Source: Faecalicatena_A orotica
GTDB taxonomy: Bacteria; Bacillota; Clostridia; Lachnospirales; Lachnospiraceae
Strand: one strand, 5' to 3'
Length of the DNA stretch: 64,000 nucleotides
Assembly (NCBI RefSeq): GCF_040545875.1
Contig: NZ_JBEPMR010000003.1
How positions within the stretch are numbered: position 1 is the first letter of the stretch; each line of letters begins with the position of its first letter. Shown here piece after piece: positions 51,864 to 60,060 of this stretch. Under the pieces are notes generated by a model. The model was not told the origin of the DNA. It saw only the letters and a list, made by a program, of their open reading frames with translations, and searched no databases. The position numbers and the translations under genes are program-made.

Positions 51864-53210
51864 TTAATAACTGCTGTTTATTTCCTTTTCGTCGCCTTTT
51901 TGAAGGCTGTCTAACTGTAAGATCAGGTCATTCAGTTCATCCTCATTTCCGGAGGCAGCTTTTAAGTGTCCAGCAAACAGGTTGAGATGGCTGTTGGACC
52001 AAACAGAGCTGATCGTCTTAATCTGAATCTGGGCGTCGTGTGCAGTCTTTAGTGCATTGCCAAGCATGGGATACCCCTTTGCAATTACCTGATTATCTAC
52101 ATCTGGATTCGAGGGGGCCTGTCCGGTCTCCAATGCCAGACGGGTCTGCACACCGCTTCCCAGCATATATTTCAGGAACCTGACCGAAGCTTCATTCTGC
52201 TTTTTATCGGGACTGTCATAAACCACATATCCAGAAGACGGGGAAATATAGGACAGGCTCTCTCCTGAGCGTGTCGGATAATCCGCACAAGCGATATCCT
52301 CCCGGTTCTTTGAATCCTGAAATATCTCGCTCTCCCAGACACCATTAAAATACATGGCGGTCTTCCCCTCTATAAAGTACTGCCTTGCATTATCGATGCT
52401 GTCTGTATCACTGGAGTATCTGTACAGGTTTGAAAAATCCTTTACCGTATTGCGGAATGCCTCGTGATCAAATGTATCAGGGACCCCTCCCGCCATCTGA
52501 TACCCTTCCTCACTCTCTCCTGCAAGGCGTGCTAAAAACAGATTTTCCGCCACCTGGACATTTTCCAAAGCATAGACACCTTTCAGGGTTCCTGTTTTCT
52601 GGTTCCACTGCTCCAGCTTCTCACACGCCTCATAAAATTCATCCCATGTTGCCGGCGGGGACGCTTTCCCGCGTTCATCCACGATTCCGGCCTCTGTAAA
52701 GTACTGCTTGTTATACCAGTAACCCATGACCTCAAGGGCATCAGGCAGCGTGTAGATACTGCCGTCCTCATTCGTCCATACCTCCAGTACGGAAGGATGG
52801 ATACTTGCTTTCAGCTCAGGGTCCTCTTCGATATAGGGGGCAAGATTAAGAGCCTTCCCCTGCTTCACTACATTTGATACATAATAAGACTGGCCGTTCG
52901 TGCTTACGATATTCGGCATTTCATCGAGTGCCAGCATATCATTTGCTTTTTCTACCGCAATTGTACTGTCTGAAGACGGCTGGCTGTTTAAAACAATGTC
53001 CGGATTCTCTTCAGCAAACTCATCGTAAATCTCCTGCATCAGTACATGTGTCTTTACGGCACCGCCCCAGCCATGAATAAAGGTCAGTTCCGTAGGCGGG
53101 TTATCCTCCTGCCGGCTGCAGGATGTCAGTGCCAGACAGACTGTGGAAAGAAGAAATACATTTATGAAGGAAATGGGCTTTCGTTTTATATGAAATCTCT
53201 TTTTCTCCAT
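51864..53210 (-). CDS. Orphan sugar-binding lipoprotein
   Basis: Second family 1 solute-binding protein of this island, 448 residues. A charged start MEKKRFHIKRKP leads into a hydrophobic signal with lipobox ALTSC (Cys near 31). Shared motifs with the neighbouring binding protein include LTFIHGW, FIEGKTAMYFNGVWES and SPSSGYVVYDS, so they are paralogues, though diverged. It has no permeases of its own: upstream is an aminotransferase gene, from which it is separated by a single base, and downstream is a strong terminator. It could feed the adjacent permeases with a different ligand or act in sensing. Confidence 0.85.
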   Translation of the reverse strand: MEKKRFHIKRKPISFINVFLLSTVCLALTSCSRQEDNPPTELTFIHGWGGAVKTHVLMQEIYDEFAEENPDIVLNSQPSSDSTIAVEKANDMLALDEMPNIVSTNGQSYYVSNVVKQGKALNLAPYIEEDPELKASIHPSVLEVWTNEDGSIYTLPDALEVMGYWYNKQYFTEAGIVDERGKASPPATWDEFYEACEKLEQWNQKTGTLKGVYALENVQVAENLFLARLAGESEEGYQMAGGVPDTFDHEAFRNTVKDFSNLYRYSSDTDSIDNARQYFIEGKTAMYFNGVWESEIFQDSKNREDIACADYPTRSGESLSYISPSSGYVVYDSPDKKQNEASVRFLKYMLGSGVQTRLALETGQAPSNPDVDNQVIAKGYPMLGNALKTAHDAQIQIKTISSVWSNSHLNLFAGHLKAASGNEDELNDLILQLDSLQKGDEKEINSSY

Positions 53211-53211
53211 A

Positions 53212-54396
53212 CTACAGCCTGTCCTTCTGAAATATATCTGATTCTTTTAACACCCGCAGCAGCTCTGCTATCTTCTCTTCATTTACGACAAGTGCCATCC
53301 GCACATATCCTTCCCCTTCACTCCCGAATGCACTTCCCGGCGTGACAATCAGTCCGGTCTTATCCATAAGCTCCATACAAAAAGAAAGCGATGTCTCATA
53401 TCCTTCCGGGATTTTTGCCCACACAAACATCGTCCCCTGACTGTCCGGGACATTCCATCCGATCTGCCTTAAGCCGCCGCAAAGAGCCTTATTCCTCGCC
53501 GCATACTCCTGCCTCTGCGTCTCGATAAAGTCGTCCGGCCCCGTAAGTGCCGCGATGGCAGCATACTGTACCGGCAGAAAGATACCATAATCGATCTGTG
53601 ACCGCAGTGCCTTAAACCTGCTGATGATTTCCCTGTTACCAACAACAAAAGATATTCTTGCCCCTGTCAGGTTATAGGATTTGGAAAGAGAATAGAATTC
53701 CACGCCAACCTCTCTTGCCCCATCAAAAGATAAAAAGGACCTTCCCTGTGTTCTTGTAAAAATGATATCCGAGTATGCATTGTCATGCAGAATGATAATA
53801 TGATTCTTCTTTGCAAATAAAATGAGCTCCTCATAAAATTCGTCAGGCGCACAGACGCAAACCGGATTCAGCGGATAGGAAACAATCATATACTTCGCCC
53901 TCTCCAGAAGCTCCTCCGGTATATTCTTAAGATCTGGCAGATATCCGTTCTTTTCCTCAATCTTGTATGTCTCAATCCGGGCCCCGGCCATCACACCGCT
54001 CATCTCAAAGATCGGATATCCCGGATTCGGTACCAGAATCGTATCTCCGGGATTGCAGAAAACAAGGCCGATATGGGCCATCCCTTCCTGAGAACCATAG
54101 ACAGACATGATCTCATCTTTCTCCAGTTCCACCTGAAACCGCTTTTGATAGCGGTACCGGACAGCCTCAACCAGTTCCGGCAGATCATCCAATGCATACT
54201 TATAATTATCCGGATTCCCACATGCCTCCTGCATAGCCCGCATAATATGTCCTGCGGGCTGAAAATCCGGCGTGCCGACAGACAGATTATAGACCGTGCG
54301 TCCCTGCGCCAACAGTTCCTCCTTCTTCTGGTTCAAAGCGGCAAAAATGCCGGGCTGTATATCATTTACCTTGTCAGAAAACCGAAAACTCTCCAT
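53212..54396 (-). CDS. PLP-dependent class I/II aminotransferase
   Basis: Aminotransferase of 394 residues, fold type I. It has the cofactor-binding features NPGDTILVPNPGYPIFEMSG, VSYPLNPVC and the PLP lysine in SLSKSYNLTGARISF (near residue 240). The ATG at 54396 is preceded by GAGGAGG. It resembles aspartate/LL-diaminopimelate-type aminotransferases; true substrate unknown. Its pairing with a sugar-binding lipoprotein under one promoter and terminator is unusual. It could act on an amino or keto sugar, or the pairing may be accidental. Confidence 0.87.
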   Translation of the reverse strand: MESFRFSDKVNDIQPGIFAALNQKKEELLAQGRTVYNLSVGTPDFQPAGHIMRAMQEACGNPDNYKYALDDLPELVEAVRYRYQKRFQVELEKDEIMSVYGSQEGMAHIGLVFCNPGDTILVPNPGYPIFEMSGVMAGARIETYKIEEKNGYLPDLKNIPEELLERAKYMIVSYPLNPVCVCAPDEFYEELILFAKKNHIIILHDNAYSDIIFTRTQGRSFLSFDGAREVGVEFYSLSKSYNLTGARISFVVGNREIISRFKALRSQIDYGIFLPVQYAAIAALTGPDDFIETQRQEYAARNKALCGGLRQIGWNVPDSQGTMFVWAKIPEGYETSLSFCMELMDKTGLIVTPGSAFGSEGEGYVRMALVVNEEKIAELLRVLKESDIFQKDRL

Positions 54397-54437
54397 CTCA
54401 AAAATGCCTCCTCATGTGTAGATACTTCATATTGTTT

Positions 54438-54467
54438 ATTATAGCATGGATGGAGTAGTCTTGTCAT
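54438..54467 (-). promoter_or_regulatory. SigA promoter of the aminotransferase/lipoprotein unit
   Basis: On the minus strand ATGACA (54462-54467), 18-base spacer, TATAAT (54438-54443), 41 bases upstream of the aminotransferase start. Confidence 0.75.
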
Positions 54468-54475
54468 TTTCTACC

Positions 54476-54643
54476 TTATTCCGTCTTCTGGAATTTTGCG
54501 TCAAATCTAGTTTCCATTTCTTCGAGCCTGATGTTAAAATACTCTTCGGTCTCTTCCAAACGGCCTATGAACTTGTCTTCTGTCTTCGCCGCCCTTTCAT
54601 CAATTAATCTTGCAATTGCCTGTAAATCCTGTTTCTGCAGCAT
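54476..54643 (-). CDS. Small coiled-coil protein, 55 residues
   Basis: Short gene starting MLQKQDLQAIARLIDERAAK, highly charged, with heptad-like spacing of hydrophobic residues and repeated TE/EE pairs (RLEETEEYFNIRLEEMETRF). The ATG at 54643 is preceded by TTGAGGT, and a good promoter lies 53 bases upstream. No membrane segment. Its shape is like small LIDE/LIDEK-type coiled-coil proteins frequent in Lachnospiraceae; function unknown. It lies between the aldolase and the aminotransferase unit. Confidence 0.7.
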   Translation of the reverse strand: MLQKQDLQAIARLIDERAAKTEDKFIGRLEETEEYFNIRLEEMETRFDAKFQKTE

Positions 54644-54695
54644 GTATACCTCAACGCCACCTTTCTGAAATCTTTGTTTCCATGTGTCTGATTTC

Positions 54696-54724
54696 AGTAT
54701 AAGAAAAGATGACGGTTATGACAA
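54696..54724 (-). promoter_or_regulatory. SigA promoter of the small coiled-coil gene
   Basis: On the minus strand TTGTCA (54719-54724), 17-base spacer, TATACT (54696-54701). Confidence 0.75.
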
Positions 54725-54808
54725 ACAGGTTGTAACTGCTTGACAAGGTGTTATTAGTTCAGATATCCTGGTCCTGAATGGCGAACTGGTCAGTACTGTT
54801 CCCGCTGG

Positions 54809-55747
54809 TTACATCAGACTTCTCTTTACTTCTTCAGCAACCAGTTTTACCAGACGTTCCACATCCGCTTTCCCGCGGAAGTATGTATCTCCCGCTTTTT
54901 TATCACTGCCGAACAGTTTCATCTTTTTCATTGTTTCCTGCTTTACCGCTCCCACAGCTGCGGGGATTAAGTCGATAATTCCTTTGTTCATATTCGTGAA
55001 CTTTTTAAACTCCGCCTCAACCGCAGCTATATTGATATCCGTAAAAATATTTACCTTGCTGATTCCTTCTGAAATAGCCTGCCTAAAATCAGAATCCGTT
55101 AGCCCGGATCCTCCATGCAGTACCAACGGGACATCCACAGTCTTTGCAATGGTCCGGATTCGTTCAAAATCTAATTTCGGCGGCAGTTTGTATGCCCCAT
55201 GTGCGTTCCCCACCGCAATCGCCAATGCATCTACTTTGGTCTTCTCTACATAATCTTTTGCCATGTCCGGCTCTGTATAAAACTGCTTTGGGTCCGTCAT
55301 ATGTGAACTTCCCTCCGGAGATCCTTCATTATCCCCCACATGTCCGAGTTCACCCTCGATTGTGGCGCCATAGGAGTGGGCGATATCTGCCATTTCTCTC
55401 ACTTTTCTTACATTCTCCTCATAAGAATCTGTAGAGCAGTCATACATGATGGATGAAAATCCCAGTTCCAGTGCTTTCAGACAGGTTTCCTTATTCAATC
55501 CGTGATCCAAATGGATCACAATCGGCACATTCGCCTTCTTTGCCATCGGAATCAGGTAATACGACACCTCCTCCAGTGGCCCGTAAGGGAACAGCACCTC
55601 GGCCGTGCCCATGATTACAGGGGAACCTGTGCTTTCTGCCGCACTGATAATTCCTCTTGCCAGCTCCAGATTTACCGCATTAAATAATCCTACTGCGTAA
55701 TGATTCCTTTTCGCGGGAATCAATACTTCATTCAAGTTTACTAACAT
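54809..55747 (-). CDS. Class II ketose-bisphosphate aldolase
   Basis: Zinc-dependent aldolase of 312 residues, FbaA/GatY type. The proton donor and first zinc histidine are in HLDHG, further ligands in EGELGHVG, GNAHGAYK and LHGGSG; all are present. The family splits fructose- or tagatose-1,6-bisphosphate or related ketose phosphates. It is the last gene of an isomerase-kinase-aldolase run, 26 bases after the kinase, which suggests that its substrate is the phosphorylated product of those two enzymes rather than the glycolytic one. The specificity loop cannot be decoded by eye. Confidence 0.9.
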   Translation of the reverse strand: MLVNLNEVLIPAKRNHYAVGLFNAVNLELARGIISAAESTGSPVIMGTAEVLFPYGPLEEVSYYLIPMAKKANVPIVIHLDHGLNKETCLKALELGFSSIMYDCSTDSYEENVRKVREMADIAHSYGATIEGELGHVGDNEGSPEGSSHMTDPKQFYTEPDMAKDYVEKTKVDALAIAVGNAHGAYKLPPKLDFERIRTIAKTVDVPLVLHGGSGLTDSDFRQAISEGISKVNIFTDINIAAVEAEFKKFTNMNKGIIDLIPAAVGAVKQETMKKMKLFGSDKKAGDTYFRGKADVERLVKLVAEEVKRSLM

Positions 55748-55773
55748 ATTCAGCCTCCTTATATTTTAATAAT

Positions 55774-56898
55774 CTATCTTGCACTTTTACACCAGCCCGC
55801 ATTTATTTTATTTTCCAATTCTTCAAAAGACTTCAGCCCGCTCAGTGCATCATAAACTGCCACGCAGGATGCACCGGTTGCCGCGGAAAGCTGCAGGGTC
55901 TTCTCCAGTGGGTATCCTTCCAGCATAGCAGTCAGAAACGCCGCAATGCTCGTATCTCCTGCCCCGGTCCCGGAAAGGATGCGCTCTGGAACATAGCTCT
56001 TCTCGAATCCCTCCCTGCCTGCCCAGCTGTTTAAATCCAGCCCGGCCCGGCTTCCTATATTCATCAGTGTCCGCCTGTCTGCTGTTTTATAATACATTCC
56101 GGGAGCGCCGCATTTAATCAGAAGGGCCTTTGCGCCAAATTCCATACATTGCTTTCCAAGGGGCATGATATCCTTCTCAATATTCAGCATTTCCGTAATA
56201 TCACTTCCACCGGCCCGCTCCTGCCACTCTGTATATCGCTTCTTATCCAGCATATAGCAGAGTTCTTCCACACTGGGCACAAAAAAGTCCACGTAAGGCA
56301 TAACCCGCTCCAGAATCTTCTCCCAGTCAGCCGTGCCTGCTTCTGCATCCGGGTCTACGGCCGCCATATCAAGGGAAGTTGCTGCACCTGCAGCCTTTGC
56401 CCGCTTCATGATTTCCACCAGTTCCTCTCCGTCATGTTCATACATGGATTTCATCAATGGAGGATATCCGAAGTGAAACAATGCCGCTTCTTCCAGAGCT
56501 TTCTGTGGAATATCCGATGCCCGGAACGAATGGTTTGCCCCTGGATTATGCAGAAAGATGCGGTCAATCCCCGGAACCGCCAGAATGACAGAGTAGGATG
56601 TAGATTCCTGATCCGATAAAATCATCCCTTTTTCTGCATCATGCTGCCTCAGAATATTACAGACCATCTCACCAAATGCATCCGTTCCGATTTTTCCCAT
56701 TAAAGTAACGTCTGCACCGAGAATTTTCATTGCCAGTCCGGTATTGGCTACGGCCCCGCCTGTGTGCACATCCGCCTCCCCCATTTGTATCAGTCTTCCC
56801 GGAGAAAGAATCTCGCTCAGCCGGGATACCTTTTTATCAGGGAATACCGGTGTAATATCCAGACATATATGTCCGGCTGCGATTACTTTTTTCTTCAT
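55774..56898 (-). CDS. PfkB-family sugar kinase
   Basis: Ribokinase-like kinase, 374 residues. Signature 1 region is GGAVANTGLAMKILGADVTLMGKIG; signature 2 holds the anion hole and catalytic aspartate in LSGTGAGDTSIAAFLTAMLEG near residue 320. It carries a roughly 40-residue insertion around YTEWQERAGGSDITEMLNIEK compared with the 310-residue norm. The ATG at 56898 follows CAGGAGG; the longer frame does not have a site. It lies between a xylose-isomerase-like protein and a class II aldolase, hence a ketose kinase by context. Confidence 0.88.
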   Translation of the reverse strand: MKKKVIAAGHICLDITPVFPDKKVSRLSEILSPGRLIQMGEADVHTGGAVANTGLAMKILGADVTLMGKIGTDAFGEMVCNILRQHDAEKGMILSDQESTSYSVILAVPGIDRIFLHNPGANHSFRASDIPQKALEEAALFHFGYPPLMKSMYEHDGEELVEIMKRAKAAGAATSLDMAAVDPDAEAGTADWEKILERVMPYVDFFVPSVEELCYMLDKKRYTEWQERAGGSDITEMLNIEKDIMPLGKQCMEFGAKALLIKCGAPGMYYKTADRRTLMNIGSRAGLDLNSWAGREGFEKSYVPERILSGTGAGDTSIAAFLTAMLEGYPLEKTLQLSAATGASCVAVYDALSGLKSFEELENKINAGWCKSAR

Positions 56899-56970
56899 AA
56901 CTGCCTCCTGTCTTTTTTCTGATATGGAAAACGGGAGACCTTCTGATCTCCCTGTTTTCCGCCTCAAAGC

Positions 56971-58005
56971 TTATTCGATTCCCATCAGAAGATTCATCAC
57001 ATACATTTCCAGTGCCTCAAAATCTCTGTTCTCAACACACTTTTTCTGGAAATCATAATCAAACTTATCCACTTTTTCTTCCAGAGCCTTGAAAATCTTC
57101 AGGCTGTTTTCCAGATGCTTGTAGCTGTCCCCATCCGTTGTCGTTCTCATCGCCTTCACATCAAGGCCGACATATTCTCCGTTCTCTCCATATCCATTTT
57201 CCTTCAGAACCTTTACCTGATTGAATGCGGCACGCAGGTTCTCCACACCAAAAGATTTATTCTGGTCATAGCGGATTCCATTCTGGTCATTCAGGTGTAC
57301 GGTCATCAGTTTCCCCATTGCCAGGGCAAATCCGATCTCATTGGCCGGGTCCAGACCTGCCAGAATGGCATGTGCGCTCTCAAGATTACCGCCTACACGT
57401 GACGGGGCGATTGTTGCGGCTGAAACTGCCATGACATGCCCCATTGTTCCGCAGATGCTTCTGTCAATCGGCTCATTTGGCTTCGGCTCAATACATACAC
57501 GGATCTTTGGATCATATTCCAGCATCTTGTTGATTGCCTCGACAAGCATCTTTGTAGCCCATACAGGAGATTTTGATTCTGCGCAAAGCGTTCCCTCCCT
57601 TGCGAGCCAGAGTACAACCATGTCACAGCCAAGCTCGTTGGCAATATCAATTGAGCGGTAAGCTCTCCACATCGCATACTCACGGTCTTTTGCAGATGTA
57701 CTCATAAAACCGCCGTCCTGTGTATGTTCATCCATCCACAGGCGCGGTGCCACAAATTCTGCTTTAAGGTTATACTTGTCCAGTGTCTTTTTCAGTTCAC
57801 GCGCTTTCTCTTTGATTTCCTCTTCCGTGTAGTCATTAATATTCGGCACTGCATCATCATCATGGAACTGAACTGCGGAAAATCCCAGTTCTGCAAACTT
57901 TTTGTACTTCTCCTCTGCAGGAATGTCCTTTCTTGTTGCTGGTCCGTAAGAATCTGCTCCTGTATGTACATTCCAGGGACCTACTGAAAACTTAAATTCT
58001 GTCAT
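56971..58005 (-). CDS. Xylose isomerase-like TIM-barrel sugar isomerase
   Basis: Sugar isomerase of 344 residues in the short (Streptomyces-like) xylose isomerase superfamily. Recognisable are VGPWNVHTGADSYGPATR, the catalytic-pair region VQFHDDDAVP, the metal motif CIEPKPNEP and NLESAHAILAG. The last metal segment reads HLNDQNGIRYDQNKSFG, where classical enzymes have KYDQDLRFG with a second aspartate; here it is Asn. The ATG at 58005 has AAAGGAAAAG upstream. It heads the isomerase-kinase-aldolase run and is divergent from an AraC regulator. Its sugar is not known; xylose itself is doubtful because no xylulokinase accompanies it. Confidence 0.82.
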   Translation of the reverse strand: MTEFKFSVGPWNVHTGADSYGPATRKDIPAEEKYKKFAELGFSAVQFHDDDAVPNINDYTEEEIKEKARELKKTLDKYNLKAEFVAPRLWMDEHTQDGGFMSTSAKDREYAMWRAYRSIDIANELGCDMVVLWLAREGTLCAESKSPVWATKMLVEAINKMLEYDPKIRVCIEPKPNEPIDRSICGTMGHVMAVSAATIAPSRVGGNLESAHAILAGLDPANEIGFALAMGKLMTVHLNDQNGIRYDQNKSFGVENLRAAFNQVKVLKENGYGENGEYVGLDVKAMRTTTDGDSYKHLENSLKIFKALEEKVDKFDYDFQKKCVENRDFEALEMYVMNLLMGIE

Positions 58006-58150
58006 AATAATCTTTTCCTTTCTTTCATAAAAATCGGCTGTCTCGGTATTCTCAGCACTTTTTCCGGAACACCACACACCGTTTATCTGTTATGTCTTAT
58101 TTATACCAGAAACAGCGGTCCAAAAAATGATAATGTTGCGATTTTTTTTG

Positions 58151-58179
58151 TTGTTTATTGCTCTTGTGTGGTGTATCAT
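58151..58179 (+). promoter_or_regulatory. SigA promoter of the AraC regulator
   Basis: TTGTTT (58151-58156), 17-base spacer, TATCAT (58174-58179). The opposite gene, at 58005, has a TATAAA-type -10 with a poor -35, as for an activator-dependent promoter. Confidence 0.65.
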
Positions 58180-58211
58180 GAAATCAAAACTATTTGGAGG
58201 AGAATGACGAT

Positions 58212-59159
58212 ATGGGTAAAAAAGAAGAGTTTGAAATTATACAGCATACAACCATGAACTATCTGGAAATCTTTCTGGTTGAAATGACTACCCGCAGTCC
58301 ACACGGACACGGCGATCTGGAAATCGGCATCCTTCTGGATGGGGATCTTACCCTTTTTACAGAGTTTAAGCAGCTTGAACTGCATGCAGGGGACATCTAT
58401 ATCATAAACAGGTATCAAATACATTCTTTCTTAAATAAGGACGGAAAGAACCAGATACTGGCATTTCAGATTCATCCTGACTTTTACCGCAGGATCGATT
58501 ACCAGCTTGGTTTACTTCGTCTGGATAACAGCATTATACGAAGCGGTGGACTTTATAAGAGCCTGTACCAGACGCTCCTTTCCTGTGCCGCAATATATTT
58601 CTCTTCATCCGCGCATAATGCCATTAAGTGTTCCAGTCTGGTTCTGGACGCGATTTACCAGCTGTTAACATATACGGATTATACAATTACGAGTGAACAG
58701 GAATCCGCCACCGCAAAGAACAACTCCAAACGGCTGAACCGGATTACAGACTACATCTCAGAACACTATCGGGAGCATATTTCTTTACAGGACATTGCCG
58801 GTCTGGAAAATATAACAACCTATCATGCTTCGCACTTCATCACGCAGATGCTTGGAATTTCCTTTCAGGAATATCTGAATAACATCCGGTTTGAGCACGC
58901 CTTCCAGCTGGTTGACAAATCCGATTTGCCGATCCTAGATATCTGCCTCGAAACAGGGTTTTCCAGCAGCCGTTATTTGAATCAGATGTTTATAAAAAAA
59001 CTTGGATGCAGTGTAAAAGAATATAGGAAAAAGCAGGAAAAGCCGCACCTGATCGGTGCAGCTCTCCCTACTGATAATGTACAGAAACGGTATTCCTTGG
59101 AACAGGCAGCTTTTGCCCTGTCCCGTTATACCCTCTTTCCGAAACATTTTTCAAAATAA
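58212..59159 (+). CDS. AraC-family regulator of the isomerase-kinase-aldolase operon
   Basis: Regulator of 315 residues: N-terminal cupin (HGHGDLEIGILLDGDLTLF, YIINRYQIHSF) and C-terminal double helix-turn-helix (ISLQDIAGLENITTYHASHF; TGFSSSRYLNQMFIKKLGCS). The ATG at 58212 is preceded by GGAGGAG. It lies divergent to the isomerase gene and convergent on the TIM-barrel gene, with the two 3' ends overlapping by 34 bases. It probably activates the adjacent sugar operon in answer to its substrate. Confidence 0.87.
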   Translation: MGKKEEFEIIQHTTMNYLEIFLVEMTTRSPHGHGDLEIGILLDGDLTLFTEFKQLELHAGDIYIINRYQIHSFLNKDGKNQILAFQIHPDFYRRIDYQLGLLRLDNSIIRSGGLYKSLYQTLLSCAAIYFSSSAHNAIKCSSLVLDAIYQLLTYTDYTITSEQESATAKNNSKRLNRITDYISEHYREHISLQDIAGLENITTYHASHFITQMLGISFQEYLNNIRFEHAFQLVDKSDLPILDICLETGFSSSRYLNQMFIKKLGCSVKEYRKKQEKPHLIGAALPTDNVQKRYSLEQAAFALSRYTLFPKHFSK

Positions 59160-60010
59160 GCCACAGCATCTTTAATATTTCTGTAATGGTTATCCAAAGC
59201 GGTATATTCTATCACTGCATATCCCTGATACCCATTCTGTTCCATACAGTTTGCCAAAGTGCAGAAATCGACAATTCCCTGTCCATGTATCGCTCCCCGC
59301 ATCTTCTTTCCGCTGATGTCCATATCTCCCGGTTCCTCATCCGGTACATATGCCATATCCTTTAAATGAATATGGCATATTCGTTCTCTGAATGCTTCAT
59401 AATAGGAAACAGGATTTTCATGCTTTATGAGCATATTTCCGCTGTCATAGGCCAGATACAGCTCCGGCACTGCATCCAGCAGCGCCCTGGTTTCATCGAT
59501 ACTGCATAAGGGAAGTGTCACTTCTGGTGTATCCTCTACACATACCCGGATTCCTTTTGTTTTGCCATATACTGCTATAGGTCTGATGTTCTCAGCCAAT
59601 GCAGTCGCAAGTTCTTCCATACTATATCCAGAAATATCCTCCTGCACTGCAAGTGCAAGCATCACTATTTTTACCCCAAGGCTTTCTGCCTCGTCCACAG
59701 CTCTGCATGCTTTTTCAATTATATGCCCTGCCTCTTCTTTATTCACGACGGCAAACGTATCAAAATGAACCATGCCCCCTGCTGTAAGATGATTCCCGGC
59801 AAGTATTTTCCGGACATAATCCTTTCCAAACAGTTCCAGTTCCAGAGTTGTTATCTCTACTGTATGGATACCTGCATCGGATACCGTCTTTAATATTTCT
59901 TTATACAGCTTCTTTAAATCCGCAATATCTGCCATACCATGTTCCCTGCTTAATGCCTGAAGAAGCATTGCAGTCGTCATAAAACTAAACTTTATTTTAC
60001 TGCTGTTCAT
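59126..60010 (-). CDS. Sugar phosphate isomerase/epimerase-family TIM-barrel protein
   Basis: AP endonuclease 2-type TIM barrel, 294 residues, of the isomerase/epimerase class used for keto sugars and inositols. Metal-binding residues can be seen in CVEDTPEV (Glu), AYDSGNML (Asp), CHIHLKD (His) and VIEYTAL (Glu). The ATG at 60010 has GGGGGAAAAG just before it. It is downstream of a Gfo/Idh/MocA dehydrogenase and a VOC protein, a set seen in pathways through 3-keto-glycosides or keto-inositols. Its exact reaction is not readable. Confidence 0.85.
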   Translation of the reverse strand: MNSSKIKFSFMTTAMLLQALSREHGMADIADLKKLYKEILKTVSDAGIHTVEITTLELELFGKDYVRKILAGNHLTAGGMVHFDTFAVVNKEEAGHIIEKACRAVDEAESLGVKIVMLALAVQEDISGYSMEELATALAENIRPIAVYGKTKGIRVCVEDTPEVTLPLCSIDETRALLDAVPELYLAYDSGNMLIKHENPVSYYEAFRERICHIHLKDMAYVPDEEPGDMDISGKKMRGAIHGQGIVDFCTLANCMEQNGYQGYAVIEYTALDNHYRNIKDAVAYFEKCFGKRV

Positions 60011-60060
60011 TCTTTTCCCCCTTATGTAATCTCTTCATTCATTTTAAAGACTCCAATAGT

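Noticed and set aside
56971..58005. Calling the TIM-barrel enzyme XylA
   Set aside because: It has the fold and several motifs, but a metal-site residue differs and no xylulokinase is present, so the specific name is not supported.
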